Positions 1-13,200 of a stretch of 64,000 nt of DNA are shown in pieces. The DNA comes from Polydactylus sextarius (Eukaryota; Chordata; Actinopteri; Polynemidae), in NCBI GenBank assembly GCA_016801845.1, contig CM028915.1:11119501-11183500 (forward strand). Direction: 5' to 3'. The position numbers and the translations under genes are program-made. The notes under the pieces are model-generated. The model was not told where the DNA came from. It did not search any database and saw nothing but the letters and a program-made list of their open reading frames with translations. Within the stretch, counting starts at the first letter, position 1. The number at the start of each line of letters is the position of its first letter.

Positions 1-808
1 TTTTTCATCATTTTTAATTGTCAATTGAATTATTACATCCACACATATTTGTTGATAAACAAGCAGACATAGAAGTGACTACTCATTCTTCATATGAATC
101 TGTGAATAAAAGAATAATAATAAAAAAAAAGACGTCATCTCTAACTAAAATAACTAATTTATATAATCTTTCTCATAATGTTTTGATAATATTACAGGTG
201 TAAAAAAAGGTGTGTTTTTAATTTTGAACGTATTCTCACAAAATGCATATAAATTACACATCACTTAAAACCTAGTCCTCCTCTATTCTTAACAAAGATT
301 TTGACTTGTGTTCCGTCTTCGTTTGGAAATGATCACTTGCAGTTCCTCCTCTGGCCTGCTGATGGCTGCAGAGATCTAAATTCCTGTGCTGCGTGGCACG
401 TACTGATCCCAGATGAGGAAGACAAGTGTTAGCTATGTCTACTTCTGCAGATGCTGTAGGGCAGAAATGTTTTTTTTAATTATAGCTATGAATATTGCAT
501 TGTCAGTGCTAACTGTTATTACTATAATAGGTTGTAGTTTGTAGAATGCGGTCCACTTATGAAATATTTTTTCCTCTGGATCTCAGGGCTCATTGACCTC
601 GCTGTAACACCTGGCCGGTAATTATAGGCTTTTGCCTTCATAATGAAACCACAAGCTGGCAACAATTTATGAAGTGCTTCATTGCTTTTCACCTTTCATC
701 ATTTACACCTCACCTTTCGTTTTGCTCTTTAAAATGTGGCGATTCTCACTCATGATAACTAGGGCCTCACCCATCACCTCCCATCCTCCTCCACCTCTTC
801 CTCTTCTT

Positions 809-825
809 CTCTCTCTCTCTCTCTC
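809..825. repeat. (CT)n microsatellite
   Basis: A short pure CT run within a longer pyrimidine-rich stretch (about 778-843). Confidence 0.85.
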
Positions 826-2296
826 ATCCTCTCACTCTCTCTGAGGCCAGCAGCGCTGAAGGACACAGGGAATCTCTCGCCACCTCAGAGAAGAGGCTAA
901 TCCTCTTTGCCCCAACTTTAACTGGGCCACTAATCCTCCAGGTTTATCTAAGCAGTGAGCACCTAGCGCTGCTGACAACTTGGCCTGCCCTCCTCCCTGC
1001 AGCCTGTTAAGTAGGGCAGGGCTCGGTCCTGCAAGTGTCACTGTCAGCAACTCTGGAACCGCACACTTGCACAGGAAGTGTGAGCTGTTAACAAAATGGC
1101 TCACTCGCTTGCAGCATGTGTGTGCTCGCTGCCACAAATGTGTCTCAACAAACCGAGTGACAGCCAAGCGGGATCATGTCATAACGGTCTTCATTTAGTA
1201 ACCACACATAAGGGAAAGTTGACAGTTTCAGCCAAAGGTCTTAAGCAAACTAACTAGCTTAGGTATTGGCAGGACAAATTGTGCAGTTATTGTCCAGCCA
1301 GTTAAGCTTTAAGGTGTTTAGGCAGATGAGTCTCAAGAGGATAGTGGGCTGGACTTGGGCCAACTCATTCTTTATTCACTAAACAACACTCAGACTGTCT
1401 GATGGCTTCAAGTGCAACATTCATTGTCTCTGCTTGAGGTTCAGTGATCCGACACAGAGGAGGGAGTCTGGCCACGTACTGGTCACACTCTCACTAATTA
1501 TTACACTAACAAATATCGGAAAACAGGTGGCTGGTTCATCACTGAATCATTCTCTTAGCTAAAAGACAAGTCAGACCTAACAGATTGAACTCCAGAGGCA
1601 TGTTTCTCACACTTTTGAGTCAATGCTAATTTTCTTCCTTGAAATAATTCCTTGAAATTCCTTCCATGATGCCTGGTGAAATATTTCACTGAGGTGTGGT
1701 ATTTCTAAATGGAATGAGAAATCACTGGAAGCACTGGGAGATGAGGAGCCAGAGACATATTGGTTAGGTGGCGTGTGAGATGACCTTTCAGTTCATCTAA
1801 GATGAAACGAGGCTGCTGAACCCGAAATGATTCAGAGTGTCTAAACTGACAGGCGAGGGCACGGCCGTGGCAGAGCATCATCCTGCTGCCCTGGCCTCTG
1901 TAGGCATCCCTCATGATTTATTGTGAAATTGCCAGGGACTCAATGTGGCGTGCAGGTGAATGAGTTTTGCTAATAAGAGAAGCATTTCTGGTCCACAGAG
2001 CTCTTTTTCTGTCTGAGCGAGCGTGTATGAAATCAGTGTGCAGTCTCCCAGTACCACACGCTCTGGTGGAGGCGGCTAGCTCATCAGTCTACGGCTTATC
2101 TGATGTTTTAGGTGGGTGGAGAGGTTGGGAGTGAGGAGGGAGAAAAAGTGGGAAAAAAGCATCAATATTGAGTTCTTGAGGATACCTGAGTTGTTAAACA
2201 TTTAGAATAGGTGTGTGTTGCATTCCTTTTCTTCGGGAAGTGGATTTACAGTAAGACAGAGTTGTGCTGGAAAAATCCTACTGACAAAAATAGTGC

Positions 2297-2300
<4 letters not shown>

Positions 2301-2342
<42 letters not shown>
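2301..2342. repeat. (AT)21 microsatellite
   Basis: Forty-two bases of perfect AT dinucleotide repeat, among the longest pure dinucleotide arrays in the window. Confidence 0.95.
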
Positions 2343-2344
<2 letters not shown>

Positions 2345-2593
2345 ATATTAGTACAGACTATCAGGGATGAAATTGGAACACACTACAGAAACACTAAAGC
2401 AGACAACAGTGTCTGTGCTTTATTTTTCAACAAATTAGGTTCAAAAAAAGGGATTATATTAGACAGCTGATGTTACTAAATTGTACAGGCAGCAGGGAAG
2501 GACACTTTGTCTTGGCCACTTTGGTAAATTGTGTGTAAAGAGTCTTATCCTGCCTTTGCTTTTTCTGAAGAGCAGTTTGCTCAAATCCTCACC

Positions 2594-2609
2594 CAAAAAA
2601 AAAAAAAAA
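2594..2609. repeat. Poly(A) tract
   Basis: About 16 consecutive A. No retroposon structure was seen around it. Confidence 0.85.
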
Positions 2610-3356
2610 GAAATGTCAATCATCTTTACAGTATAAAAGTCTACTTTCTTCCTGCTTTCTTGATTATTATTGTTTGATTACCCAAGGTGAGGCTGTTTTT
2701 CCAACGGTCGCACGCAGAACACATGCTTCCTAAAGTGTGAAGCCTTAGCGATGCCACAGAGGTGAAAAAGGTCAAGTGAACAACAGGATTGTAGAGGACC
2801 AACATATGGCGGTTATGTGCAAAGTGAATCCTCACACTAATATGCTTAACACCATTACAGGAAGCTTTTAAAATTGTTTATGAAGCTTTTAACAGCAAAA
2901 CAAAGAGAGAGAAAGAGAGAGACAGGGAGAAAGAGGGATCTGTTATGAACGAGTATAGTCACAGAACAGGCATAGAAGTCATCTGCTTTATTTACTTATG
3001 TCAAACAATAATACATAAGAGAGGAGAGGCCAAATGAAAACCAACCACCTACATTAAAATAAAGAAATTTCAGTCCTGAGATTGACAAAAAGTAGGGAAC
3101 AGACAAAATATCAACTGTGGTCGTTGGGATGGAGGGGAGACAGTGGCAGTTTCAGCAAATTGAAGATGATGGTTGTGGGGAGATTAGGGGGAGATTGCAG
3201 AACTGGAGAAGGGGGTTAGAAGGTAAGCAATCACTGGGATGCTTGGCTGTAGGCACATTCAAAAGTTGAAAACCCCACGACTAAAGGATTTTACAGCTTT
3301 TTTTATATTCAGACTTCTTATTTCGAAATCTAAGACTCATATATTATCATTCAAAA

Positions 3357-3380
3357 AAAGAAAGAAAGAAAGAAAGAAAG
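3357..3380. repeat. (AAAG)6 tetranucleotide repeat
   Basis: Six tandem AAAG units following a short A run. Confidence 0.9.
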
Positions 3381-3628
3381 CAAGGTATCCTTTACATTTT
3401 TTCATCCTGAGGAGACAAAATCATTTTTTTAAACATAAATACAACACTGCAGGGAGAACAATAAGAGAGATGCTTTATAGATTTCCCATTTCCATATATA
3501 TTATTTTCTCAAGGTTGCAGCACCCTCAGACTTTGGCAGCGTTGGTGCATTTAAGATCATTTGGGAAAAAAACAGCCCTGTTTGTCCACAGGAACATTCT
3601 GAGAGCCACACAAACAGTAAAAGGAAAC

Positions 3629-3646
3629 AAAAAAAAAAAAAAAAAA
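3629..3646. repeat. Poly(A) tract
   Basis: About 18 consecutive A. Confidence 0.85.
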
Positions 3647-5005
3647 GCAAAATCCCCAGACTTTTGTGTTTAGATTGGATACAGCAATATACCCACCACA
3701 TAAACTAGATGAATATTTGGAGGCCATAAGCTTTTTCAGCTGAACATACATACTTGTGATGCAGGAGAAATAAAACGCTGTGAGCTCCTGGAATTACGAC
3801 CTACTGCATTGCCTTTGAAGGAACGGGGGGGCTGTGCCTTTGGAGAAAGATCCTGATTTCCTGACTTATTGTGTGATCTGTGCTAATTTTTTTTCCTTCT
3901 GGTGCATTTAATAATTACTAAAAATAACATTTAAATTGCTTGGTGCTCACATATGACCCATCCAAATTTAGTCAGTAGCACTTAAGAGGTGGCACTGTGC
4001 TCTCTCTAACTGTGTGGCAAAAACACAGCAAATCTTTTTTCGATGATATTGTGCAATACAGCTATAAGGCTGGTGGGTTAACTATACAAGCCTCCTCAGG
4101 ACCGTCTGAATTATTGATTAAAGTATTTTCTTGCTAGGTAGGAGCCAAATGGAGAAGACTAGCCTCATGACTTTATCCACTCTTAAACGGATGCTGGGAA
4201 GGACTCTGAGATGAGAACCCCCAGGGGTCCAAGGGCAGCCAGGGGACGTGACTGAGGTTGACCAAAGCAGTGTGGAGGGGATGTCATCCCCATCCACCCA
4301 CCCCCCTCTGTCATCTGTAGGTTAGAGAAGCAGCGCCAAGACTCTACAGAGCGAGCAGCTGCCTTTATTTTTTCTAACCCTCCCTCCCCTCCCGTCCCGT
4401 CCCCTCTGTTTTTGGGAGTGAAAGAGCTGACCCTGCTGTAACGGGTCTGTCCGCTCTCCTTCCTTCTCAGCAGTATTTAAGGTGCAGACTATGTGACTAA
4501 ACCTTTGCACCGAGTTGGGGTCTTCACGGACTTATTGGACTTTACTAAGGGATTTTTACAGCCACCAACCACCCCCACCACCACCCACCACCCCCTACTT
4601 TGCCCTCAGGCCTTCCTCGTCAGTGTCTCATTGCCCTTGAAAACGTGTTAACAGTCAATAGTCTGTAGCCACAGAGATAAGTGATAGATCTAAACGTCCT
4701 CATTAAGATAGCGTCTGAATGGTCTAATTTATCATTTTCCGGGCTACATAACTTAAAATATTTTTCCAAGCATGAAAAATGGAATCGCAAATCAAGAGCT
4801 TACCCACTAGAATTTAGTAAATTCAGGCACAATAGGTCTTTTATTGAGAAAGGTAATTTCTTCATAAGGTGGATCTGAATATGAGGCAGCGGAGCCAAAG
4901 AGGGGAAGGCTGAAACCAGCACCAGGAACATGGCAATTATCCTGATTACTGATGCTTCGAGGCTTCTCTGACCCCAAAATCCCTCCCTGTATCTTTCGCT
5001 CTTGC

Positions 5006-5025
5006 TTTTTTTTTTTTTTTTTTTT
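5006..5025. repeat. Poly(T) tract
   Basis: About 20 consecutive T. The short open frames crossing it are artefacts of low complexity. Confidence 0.85.
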
Positions 5026-7689
5026 CTCTTTGCCGAGATCTGTCACATTGCACGGGGCCCCTCAGCCAGGCAGGGAGCAACCATGTATAATCCAACAGAA
5101 AACAAATCCCCTCGATCAAACACAGCCCAGCTTTTAAAGCAGGCCTCTGAGCCCAGGCGCCATGGTGCGGTGCTGGGGCCCTCTGAGACGCTGTGGACGC
5201 TGTGATTTAGCAGCCCCCACCTCCCCTCTACAAACCCTGCTGTCCTCCCCTTCAACGCCAGCCAGCCAGCCAGTCCTAACCTTCAGTTTGTTTAAGCACT
5301 GCTGAACCCTGTTGGCCCTGGACAGGGGGAGGGTGGGCTTAGATAATGACATGCCATATGCCACTATGCCTCTGCAGCTGAGTGAGCTGTGCATGGATCA
5401 GCTCAGGCACAAATCTATTTGAAATTTAATTCTATTATCCTAATATGGGCTAAGCGTCCATTGTCCAAATCGGCAATAGTGAAATGGACTAGAGATGCAG
5501 GGCTAAGATGCATCCCATCAATAGGAGCTCATTAATGTGTGTAAAGAACCAGGGGGCAGACAGTTTGGAGCCTGTACAGTAGAAAATGTGGCCACCAGGC
5601 AAAAAATACTAAAAGTAACTCAATACTACCTTATATTTAATAAAACTGCTTTGAAATGGACATTTACTGATAAAAAACTAAGGTTATTTTGTGTTACTGC
5701 AGGATTTTTTGAGTTTTATTTTAGTAGAACTTTGGCTAAAACGTCCAAATTCCTTTAAGAACCTAATAGGAAATCCCTTGCTATTTGAAAAGGGTTTGAT
5801 TTCAAGCCTTTGAGTGAATGAATACTCTCTACTGGCAGTGTCCAACAGCCAGGCGTCACCCAATATTCCCATTAGCAGAGAGGCCTGGTGCCTTAGACCT
5901 CCACTGGTGGGAAAGGCCAGACACCAGAAACTCCACTGCCTCAAGTGTCTCCTCTTCACTTCAACATCATGTGACAGGGTTTAATGCTTGGATGCAAAAG
6001 CCAAACGGAGGGGATTTAGGGACGGGATGTATCTGTAAATCTGTCAAAATATTTCTACAAGACAGAAAATATGCTGAAATCAGACTGTGGCTGGGGTATT
6101 AAGCTGTTGAAACAACATAAAAAAAATTCACTGGAATGTTAAGGAGGCTTACTGTGCAAATTTAAGCCTTGGGGCTTGGTATTCTTTAGACTGAAATCTT
6201 TGTCAGCCTTCAAGGACAGTGGCATGTCTACAAACACAATTAGCTCAAAAATTTAAGGCTCATAGTTAAGATTAAGCGAGGAGGTTATTTTTAGGGAGGA
6301 AAAAGTTCTATTTATGGAGCGCAAATGATCAAACAACATTAATTCCTGCTTCTCTTTTTTTCCTAAAAAAGAAAAAAAAAAGGGGTGAAAAAAAAATATT
6401 GGGTAAATAATTTTTTTCCATCAGCGGCGTCTGTCCTTTATCTTTGGATGGAAGTGTAAACATTTAAAAGATGATCAATGAAATTACTGTGTTTTTTTCT
6501 TCTCGTGCACAGAAAAAGGATCTACATCGCACATCACACTCTGCTCCGGATCAGAGTTTTTGAAACAAGGGTCCAATTTCCCACTTTCATCTAGAGGACA
6601 TATGTTAAAAAATAATGACAGACTTCAAAGCCAAGATGTGGCTTCTGAATATATTCTTAAAGAAATTTATTTTACACCTCAAAAGAAAAACAAAACAAAA
6701 AAAGAAAGAAAAGAAAAAGGGATTAGGGATGTGGTACATTGGGAATGTATTGACAACTGTAGTTTACATTTTTTGGTGTAAGCTCAGAGAAAAAATGTTA
6801 ATACAGTCATAATAATTGCACTTCATAAATCTAGACTGATGCCAGTATTCCCCCACAACAAAGCTGCTTCTCCCTCTCTCTCTCCAGTTTAATAAATTCA
6901 ATTTACCATTGAAATTTGACTGACAAAAGAAATGCTAATTTAAGACCAGAGGACTGCTGCACTGATCCAATTTTTCTCTTTCACTTGAGTCCCACAAGGC
7001 AATGAAACATCGCAGTAATTTAAGTGCAGTACATTCAAGGGAATCTCACAGTCATTATAAATATTTCACTGCTCTGAATCATCAAGTTAAGACTGGCCCA
7101 GGCTAAATGCATCGCGACCAGGGGTCGAAATGGACGAGGATAAGCAGTGAGCATCGTCACACTTCTTCTGACGCTAGAGGACAGGGTATGATTGTTTTAA
7201 TTTCTTTTTTTTTGTTTTGTTTTGTTTTGTTTGTTTGTTTGCATGGTCAGGGGTTAGTACCCCTAAAAACAAGATTTATATTTGTTTATTCCTCTCTCCG
7301 TCATTATGATCACAAGTAACAGAGATAGAAGCGTACAGTACTGTAACTACAGTTATAAAGGAGTCATGTGAGAACTTGATCTCTACAGCGAATATCTAAA
7401 GCCTCCAATAAAAAAAAAAGGGAGCAAGATCTCCAGAACATTTCTCAGATATGATGTTTATGGGACTGGTGAATCAGTTTTTTTTTTCAGTCTTCGTGGT
7501 AAGAATCTTGTAATGACAAAAAAAAAAAGTCTGAGGATTTTGAAGAACACAAACTAAAATGCACACACGCACATGCACTCCGTCACATACACGCATTAAA
7601 CATACACGTAAGGTTATGTAGATAACCCTTCCAATCACATTCTTCATTGTAACATTTCTTTTTCTTGTATTTTTTTGCAACATTTTTCT

Positions 7690-8765
7690 GTTTAAATAAG
7701 TATTTCAAGATTTATTGTAGATTCCAGTGTTGGTTAGGAAAAAACAAAACACAAAAAACAAAGAACTCTCCGACCGGGTTCTTACAGAACCAAAGCAGCG
7801 TCTATGTCTCGCACCAGGACATAAGAAACTGCACATCAGCTTGAGGAGGAATATTAAATCATAAAAACAAAAGTTGAAAAAAAAAATTAAAAAAAAAAAA
7901 AAGCATTTGAGACACTTTTCCCCATAGCAGCCAATGCATATAATATAACTACAAATATATAAAACAACAAAAAATAGGTTCAAGTTTTTCAAGGTTCTTA
8001 AATATATCATATCCAAACTACCCAATTCCAAACTTCAAAGTTAACAAGATTCAAGCAGTGCAATTTATGTATCAATTATAACAGCAATATTCACTAATAT
8101 TGTACTATCCTTTTAATTCAACCACATGATCCTTGTACATACCACCCAAGTACTGCCTATAATCTTATTCTTCTGATGTAAGAACATTTTTGTATCTGTA
8201 TGTGTACATCTCTGTGTGTGTTTATGTGTGCACCATTACAGAGTTTTGGATCTTGAGAGCAGCCCTAAACTTTGGCCCTTTTAAGACCATTTCAGTGACA
8301 ACCTACACAGTAGCTTCATCCTTAGTATTTGGAAGGGGGGGTACAAGTGGCGTATGCACTTCATGTCAAGCTATGATTCTCTCAAAAAAAAAAAAGTTCA
8401 GGCAAGAAAAACAAAAACAAAAAAACAAACAAATAAAAAGAAAACAGAACACAAAATAAATTGATCCAAAATTCCTATTGGCAAACCACACAATGGAACA
8501 TCTGGAGAATCTTGAAATCCCTTTTTCTCTCCCACTGGTAATCACTACCACCTTTCATATTTGGGATTCCCACAGCCTGCTTCGAAACCACCAAACCTTA
8601 TGATCACACAGCACAACAACTGCCCTCGTCTAAGCTCCCATAGTAGTTAAAGCAGTGCCACTCTTAACAACTCTGTCCCCCCCAAAAAAACCATCTTGGT
8701 TCTTTCACTTTGATTTTCTTCACAAATTGACAACTCTTGATTCTTTTCCTCCTCTTCGTCCCCCT
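7690..8765 (-). other. fam222a: Probable fam222a 3' UTR
   Basis: This is the minus-strand sequence following the stop codon. It is A/T-rich, with several A runs on the plus strand (U runs in the transcript, e.g. 7884-7902 and 8385-8396). No conserved protein frame is present. The distal end is set only by the AATAAA candidate at 7711-7716. Confidence 0.45.
7711..7716 (-). terminator. fam222a: Candidate fam222a poly(A) signal (AATAAA on minus strand)
   Basis: TTTATT on the plus strand reads AATAAA on the minus strand, about 1,050 bases after the stop codon, a plausible 3' UTR length for this gene. An alternative AATAAA lies at 7290-7285 and an ATTAAA at 8117-8112. Without transcript data the site used cannot be fixed. 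Confidence 0.35.
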
Positions 8766-10231
8766 CTATCTGTAAACAGGGAGGCGGATGTGTGCATGCT
8801 GGTGGTCTAACAGACGTGGCACAGACACAGTCTCGTAGCCTTTGCCAAGCATCTGCTCCTTGATGCAGGGTGGGTGGATGTCGTTGATCAGGTACTCCAG
8901 AGACTGCAAGCTGCTGCTCAGCACAGACGTATTGCACAAACTCTTGCTGGGCAGGCTGCAGCACAAACCTCCCCCGCTGTCTATAGCAGGGTGATGATGA
9001 TGGTGGTGGTAGTGGTGATGATGGTGGGGGTAACCCATCTCTCTGTGCCCTGTGGCTGGACCTCCTGTGGAGGTGCCCAAAAGCTCCTGGGGGTTGTAGC
9101 AGTCACTATCAGGTGTCACCAGCACACTGTTCCACGGCGGGGCAAAGTACTGACCCACTGAGAAATTTCCATGCATACCCACACAGTTCAAAGGTGAAGA
9201 GCTGACTTTGTCCATCCCACCTCCTCCGCTGGCACTAGCTGTCAGGTGGTAAGGTCTGGAGGAAGAGGAGGACACTTGGGCTGCCATAATCCCTCCCCCT
9301 GGAACACAGGTTTCGGGGGACTTGCTGATGGCGCCACCTCCTCCACTACCGCCACTGTACATGCGGAGCACAGCCTGTTGTTGCTGTTGTTGTTGTTGTT
9401 GTTGTTGTTGCTTCTGCCAAATGATATAGTCCATACCATCTGCGTATACGCCGGTCTTCATTGTCTCTGCGTTTTGAGCCGGCAACCCCGGCCCTGTGTA
9501 CACCATGTTAGCCTGGGGTCCCATTCCTACCACATAGCCTCCACCTGAGGAGCTAGAAGAGACCCCCATGACAGCTGTTCCCTGCTTGGAGGGGCTGGAA
9601 TTTGACGGTACAGTAGCGGCCCCTTGACACACCTGCTGCAAAGCCTGGGCCTGGCAATGCTGGTTGATCTGGTAGATGATGCTCTGGATGGAGGGAAGGT
9701 TGGACTGTGCGGGCAGGGCCAGGCCTCGGCCCCCTGTTACAGGAATCACTGAGCCAGCTACAGTGACATTTGGGGGAACTGACAGTCCTGTCCCTTCTGG
9801 AGGCTTTGAGGGCCCAGTGTGGTATACCATTTGGCCATGGCCACTGGCTAAAGTGCTACTATTAGGAGGTGGATATGGGGCAACAGCTATATGGGCTGGA
9901 GAGAGCTTAGTCCGTCTGCCTTCAGAGTTCTTGAGAACACCTTTGGAAGGGACAAAGGTGGATGTTGATGATGATGAAGATGAGGAGGAGGCCTTGACAA
10001 TGGCAAGCAGGCCCTGGTAGCCCCCTGTGTGGAGATGTGGGTAGGGACTATAGCGTTGTCCTGTGGTGTCATATCCATTCACAGTCCGGTTAAGGTGCTT
10101 GTGCTGGGGAACCCTGATGTTGGTGGGGAAGATCTTGATGGAGAGAGGGCTGTTGGCCGTCTTCTGAGCGTAGGCATCAAGTTCTGCCGCTGTGGGGTAG
10201 CGTGGGGAATGCGTGGGCACCAAAAGCTCAC
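8766..10231 (-). CDS. fam222a: fam222a terminal coding exon (protein FAM222A / aggregatin)
   Basis: This exon encodes residues 34-520 of a 520-residue protein, ending at TAG 8768-8766; human FAM222A has about 452 residues. The conserved family N-block (RYPTAAELDAYA, LSIKIFPTNIRVPQHKHL, RTVNGYDTTGQRYSPYP) lies at about residues 43-97, followed by GYQGLLAIVKA. The diagnostic C-block (SKSLCNTSVLSSSLQSLEYL to HIRLPVYR) occupies about 460-520 and separates FAM222A from FAM222B. The middle is low complexity: Ser8 (114-121), Gln12 (307-318), Gly runs and a His5-Tyr-His6 tract (435-446). The exon opens after a pyrimidine-rich TTGTAG acceptor (AG at 10233-10232) with two bases that complete a Cys codon. 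No catalytic or membrane segment is visible. In mammals the protein is reported to be brain-expressed and to associate with amyloid-beta; its molecular role is otherwise poorly defined. The open frame continues upstream to a TTG, which is not the start. Confidence 0.96.
8991..9026 (-). repeat. fam222a: Histidine-rich coding repeat in fam222a (His5-Tyr-His6)
   Basis: Mixed CAT/CAC codons encode five His, a Tyr and six His in the variable region upstream of the conserved C-terminal block. The mixed codon use suggests that the tract is not a very recent slippage product. Confidence 0.9.
9375..9410 (-). repeat. fam222a: Polyglutamine-coding repeat in fam222a (12 codons)
   Basis: On the coding strand this tract is ten CAA and two CAG codons giving Gln12, after an additional Gln-Lys. 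The human protein has a proline-rich segment at the corresponding place as I recall it, so the tract appears lineage-specific. Confidence 0.9.
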
Positions 10232-13200
10232 CTACAAGACAAACCGAGAGAAAAGTATGAGTAACATGAATGACTGTGCTAAAAATAAAAATAAAAAAAC
10301 ACAGATAGCTATATGTGTAGAGGAAAAGAACAGCAGACCAGACATTTAATTACCACAAAATATCTAAGGAGCCAACAGCAAAGGCAACCACAAAGTCAGA
10401 TCAATCAATCAATTGCAATAACCACTACTTTGCAGCAACAGTAAAACCTGGCGGCATTAAAGTGACTAAATCCGAAGCACACTGAAAAAGTGCTTCTGTG
10501 AGAAAGGTGAATAAAACCAGATGTACGCAGCAGACACGCTGCAGAACAAACAGAGTTTGCAAGCTGTAAGTCAGGACTGACATTCATTTATGTTCCATCA
10601 CTCCCCTCCTCCATTTGAGCTTCCTTTCCATCTCATTTTCACACCCTCCTGTGGAAGTTCATCCCTAGACAAATGGATCTTTTTAAAAACTCATTCTGTC
10701 AAAGCCTGGTACCTTAGGCGCTGTTAAATCAGTGCATTGTGAAATTAATTCGGACTCTCTTTAGCATTGAATTGGGTTAGCCTTGGATACCAGGCAAGGA
10801 GGGATGAAGGGGAGGGGATAAAGGCTTGTTTAATTGCAGTGGCACATTTGAGATTTATAAGTGGTATCACTTACTGGGTCTTACCCTTGGCAACAGAATT
10901 TTCCACATTTATTCAATCCAGGAGTACGTGGAGAGACCCTCACAAAAAACTAATTAAACATCTACGGGGAATTACTAGCCTGGTTAAGGTGAACTACATC
11001 AGAACAGAGCCAAGTCAAGAGTGCTCGAGTGCTGCTATTTGCAAACTTAGAGAAGGATAAGACTGAAAAATGGGTTTGGAGATGAACATGTGCTAAAAGG
11101 ATTAAGTAAGACAGAAACACATCATTAGTCAGATCAAATAAATCAAATATAGGATGTACAAACAGTTTGCTCATGTAACTATGTAATATTTCAATGACGT
11201 ATAGAACATATAGATATAGGACATATAGAAGGTGAAACGCGTAATACTAAAGGTCTCAATAATACTTGATGGAACAGACAAAGGGCAGGTGCACACTACG
11301 ATCACAAAGACTTTGCTATCAATGTACATGTAAATGCTGTGTTTCACGGTTTGCCGTATGAAACCACTCCAATTCCAAAATTCAATTCAGCAACGAACGT
11401 GGCAAAAAAGACTAGCAATAGCCCTCGCTCAATGAGCCAAGGCTTGGCAACTGTGAACTGAGGTGGCAAACAGGAAAATGGCAATTTCTAAAAAACCCAC
11501 CATGTGTCATTGTTTGGGGGCTGGGCATAGAGGTGAGGGGCCGCGGTGAGATTGGATTTAAACGACATTATTCAGGCAATTTCATGGCTACTTAGCTCAG
11601 TGCAACAAAAAGGGTGGGGGGTTGGGAAAAGAACTCAATTTACAAGCAATATATCAGCTGCCACAAATGACTTGCAACCCCTTCAAAAATGACATTTTTA
11701 TGCAAAAGCTAACAAAACGCACAAAAATTAACTGCCATAACTGTGCCGTCAGCAAATGTCCTGGCGACCTAAGGAGTCTGCAGGGTGCAGCCTGTGACTA
11801 GGACTCACTCCATTTCCTTTTCTATTGCAAAAATCATTTTAAAGAGACTCCACAGCCAAATAGTCACAATTCTCATTTCTTTGCTCCCATTACAGATAGC
11901 ATGGGGAGTTCATTTCAACAACCCTATGGGTCTCCCACTGTGAAAATGATTAAATCTACAAGATCCATATCATGAAAGAAATAAACTGGGAATTTAACAG
12001 CAAAGACAAGAGACTGTGAATATCCCAAGCCAAATTTAGTGCAAGACCTACTCCAGTCAGTTGGGTTCATGGTGTAGACAACATACTTTCTAAATCAGAA
12101 ACACTTCATTTCAAATTAAATCAAAATTTAAATTTGTATGGAAAAAAGGGAAAAGAGTGACGGGCCCTGGTGCCATCCTAATGGGCTAGGCTGAGTGTGC
12201 TAGACCAGCCTATCTGAGATCTAACCAACCTTATTGGGGCAGAGCTCTGCTTCGCCGGTGACAACAGTGCCATTTGCTTTGATGTTCTGACTTGCAGTGA
12301 AAAACTGACAGAGGACTTATTTCATTTGCTCAGAAGAGAAAAACATGCTCATTTCAAAGCACGTTGCTGGTCCACATGCAAATGGAATGGCAGCAATTTT
12401 TTTCTGATCTTCTTTACATGAGGGAAAAAAAACATCTTTGATCATCACACGGTCTAAATGAGGAAAGATACTTGGCTTTCAGGCATATCAAGGGCCTGTG
12501 CCCTGCCGCCCCTACAAGCCCCCAGCTGCAATATGCCCATCATTCCACCTAATTACTGCCACATGAGGAAAAAAAACTATAAAAACAGCCAGGAAATTCA
12601 TTAAAGGGTGGCTAATTCTATTCCTTCTCACTGACTGCGTCCATATTTTCCATGCCTGAGCCTGCATTTCTACTGAGAGAGGAGGAAGCCCTTTCCCTCC
12701 GTCTTTTCCCAGCTTGGGCCTTGTTTGTCAATAGGCAGAGCCTTTGGCACACCAACCTGGCATCAAAGGGTTTCACACTTCACAGGCCACAGGGATTAGA
12801 GGCCTTTCAGGCCCACAAAACCCATCTCAGCTCCACAAAGGCTTCCGGTTATTAGAACCCACAGGCATAAAGGAAGACGAGGAGGAGGAGGAGGCAAATG
12901 AGCATCTGGATGCTTCTGATTCCAGCCTCTTCTTTAAAAAAGTTCCATGGTATAAATTTTATAGCAAAGTTGATTACAGTAAGTATGGCCACAAACCGGG
13001 ATGTAGTTTCACTCCCATACGCACACTGTTATACACACTGTGTGTTTGATGTGCAGGGTTTCCACATCTCTCTCCTCCAGAGCACTAAGTCTATAAGTGA
13101 GGACATGAAGGTTAAAGGAAAGAGTCTCTTTTTAGACTGACGCTCTGTGACTTATTGGTTTAGGCTGCAGTAGATCATAGCTATGAGCAGCAGCATACAG

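Larger units (their letters stand above)
1..7689. other. 3' flank of fam222a, no gene recognised
   Basis: No coding exon with recognisable homology is seen on either strand. The stretch contains a (CT)n run at 809, a 42-bp (AT)n at 2301, (AAAG)n at 3357, and poly(A)/poly(T) tracts at 2594, 3629 and 5006. The short open frames here are mostly read through these low-complexity tracts. In mammals TRPV4 lies on this side of FAM222A, but I could not identify any trpv4 exon. Confidence 0.6.

Noticed and set aside
8874..9161. Plus-strand 95-codon frame
   Set aside because: Antisense shadow of the fam222a His-rich and C-terminal coding region.
9246..9548. Plus-strand 100-codon frame with poly-Leu
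   Set aside because: Antisense shadow of the fam222a polyQ region.
9676..10020. Plus-strand 114-codon frame
   Set aside because: Antisense of the fam222a coding sequence, with no independent homology.
10221..10223. Possible start of the 485-codon frame at this TTG
   Set aside because: It is a leucine codon inside the exon. The conserved N-terminus continues upstream through the splice junction to ATG 26671.
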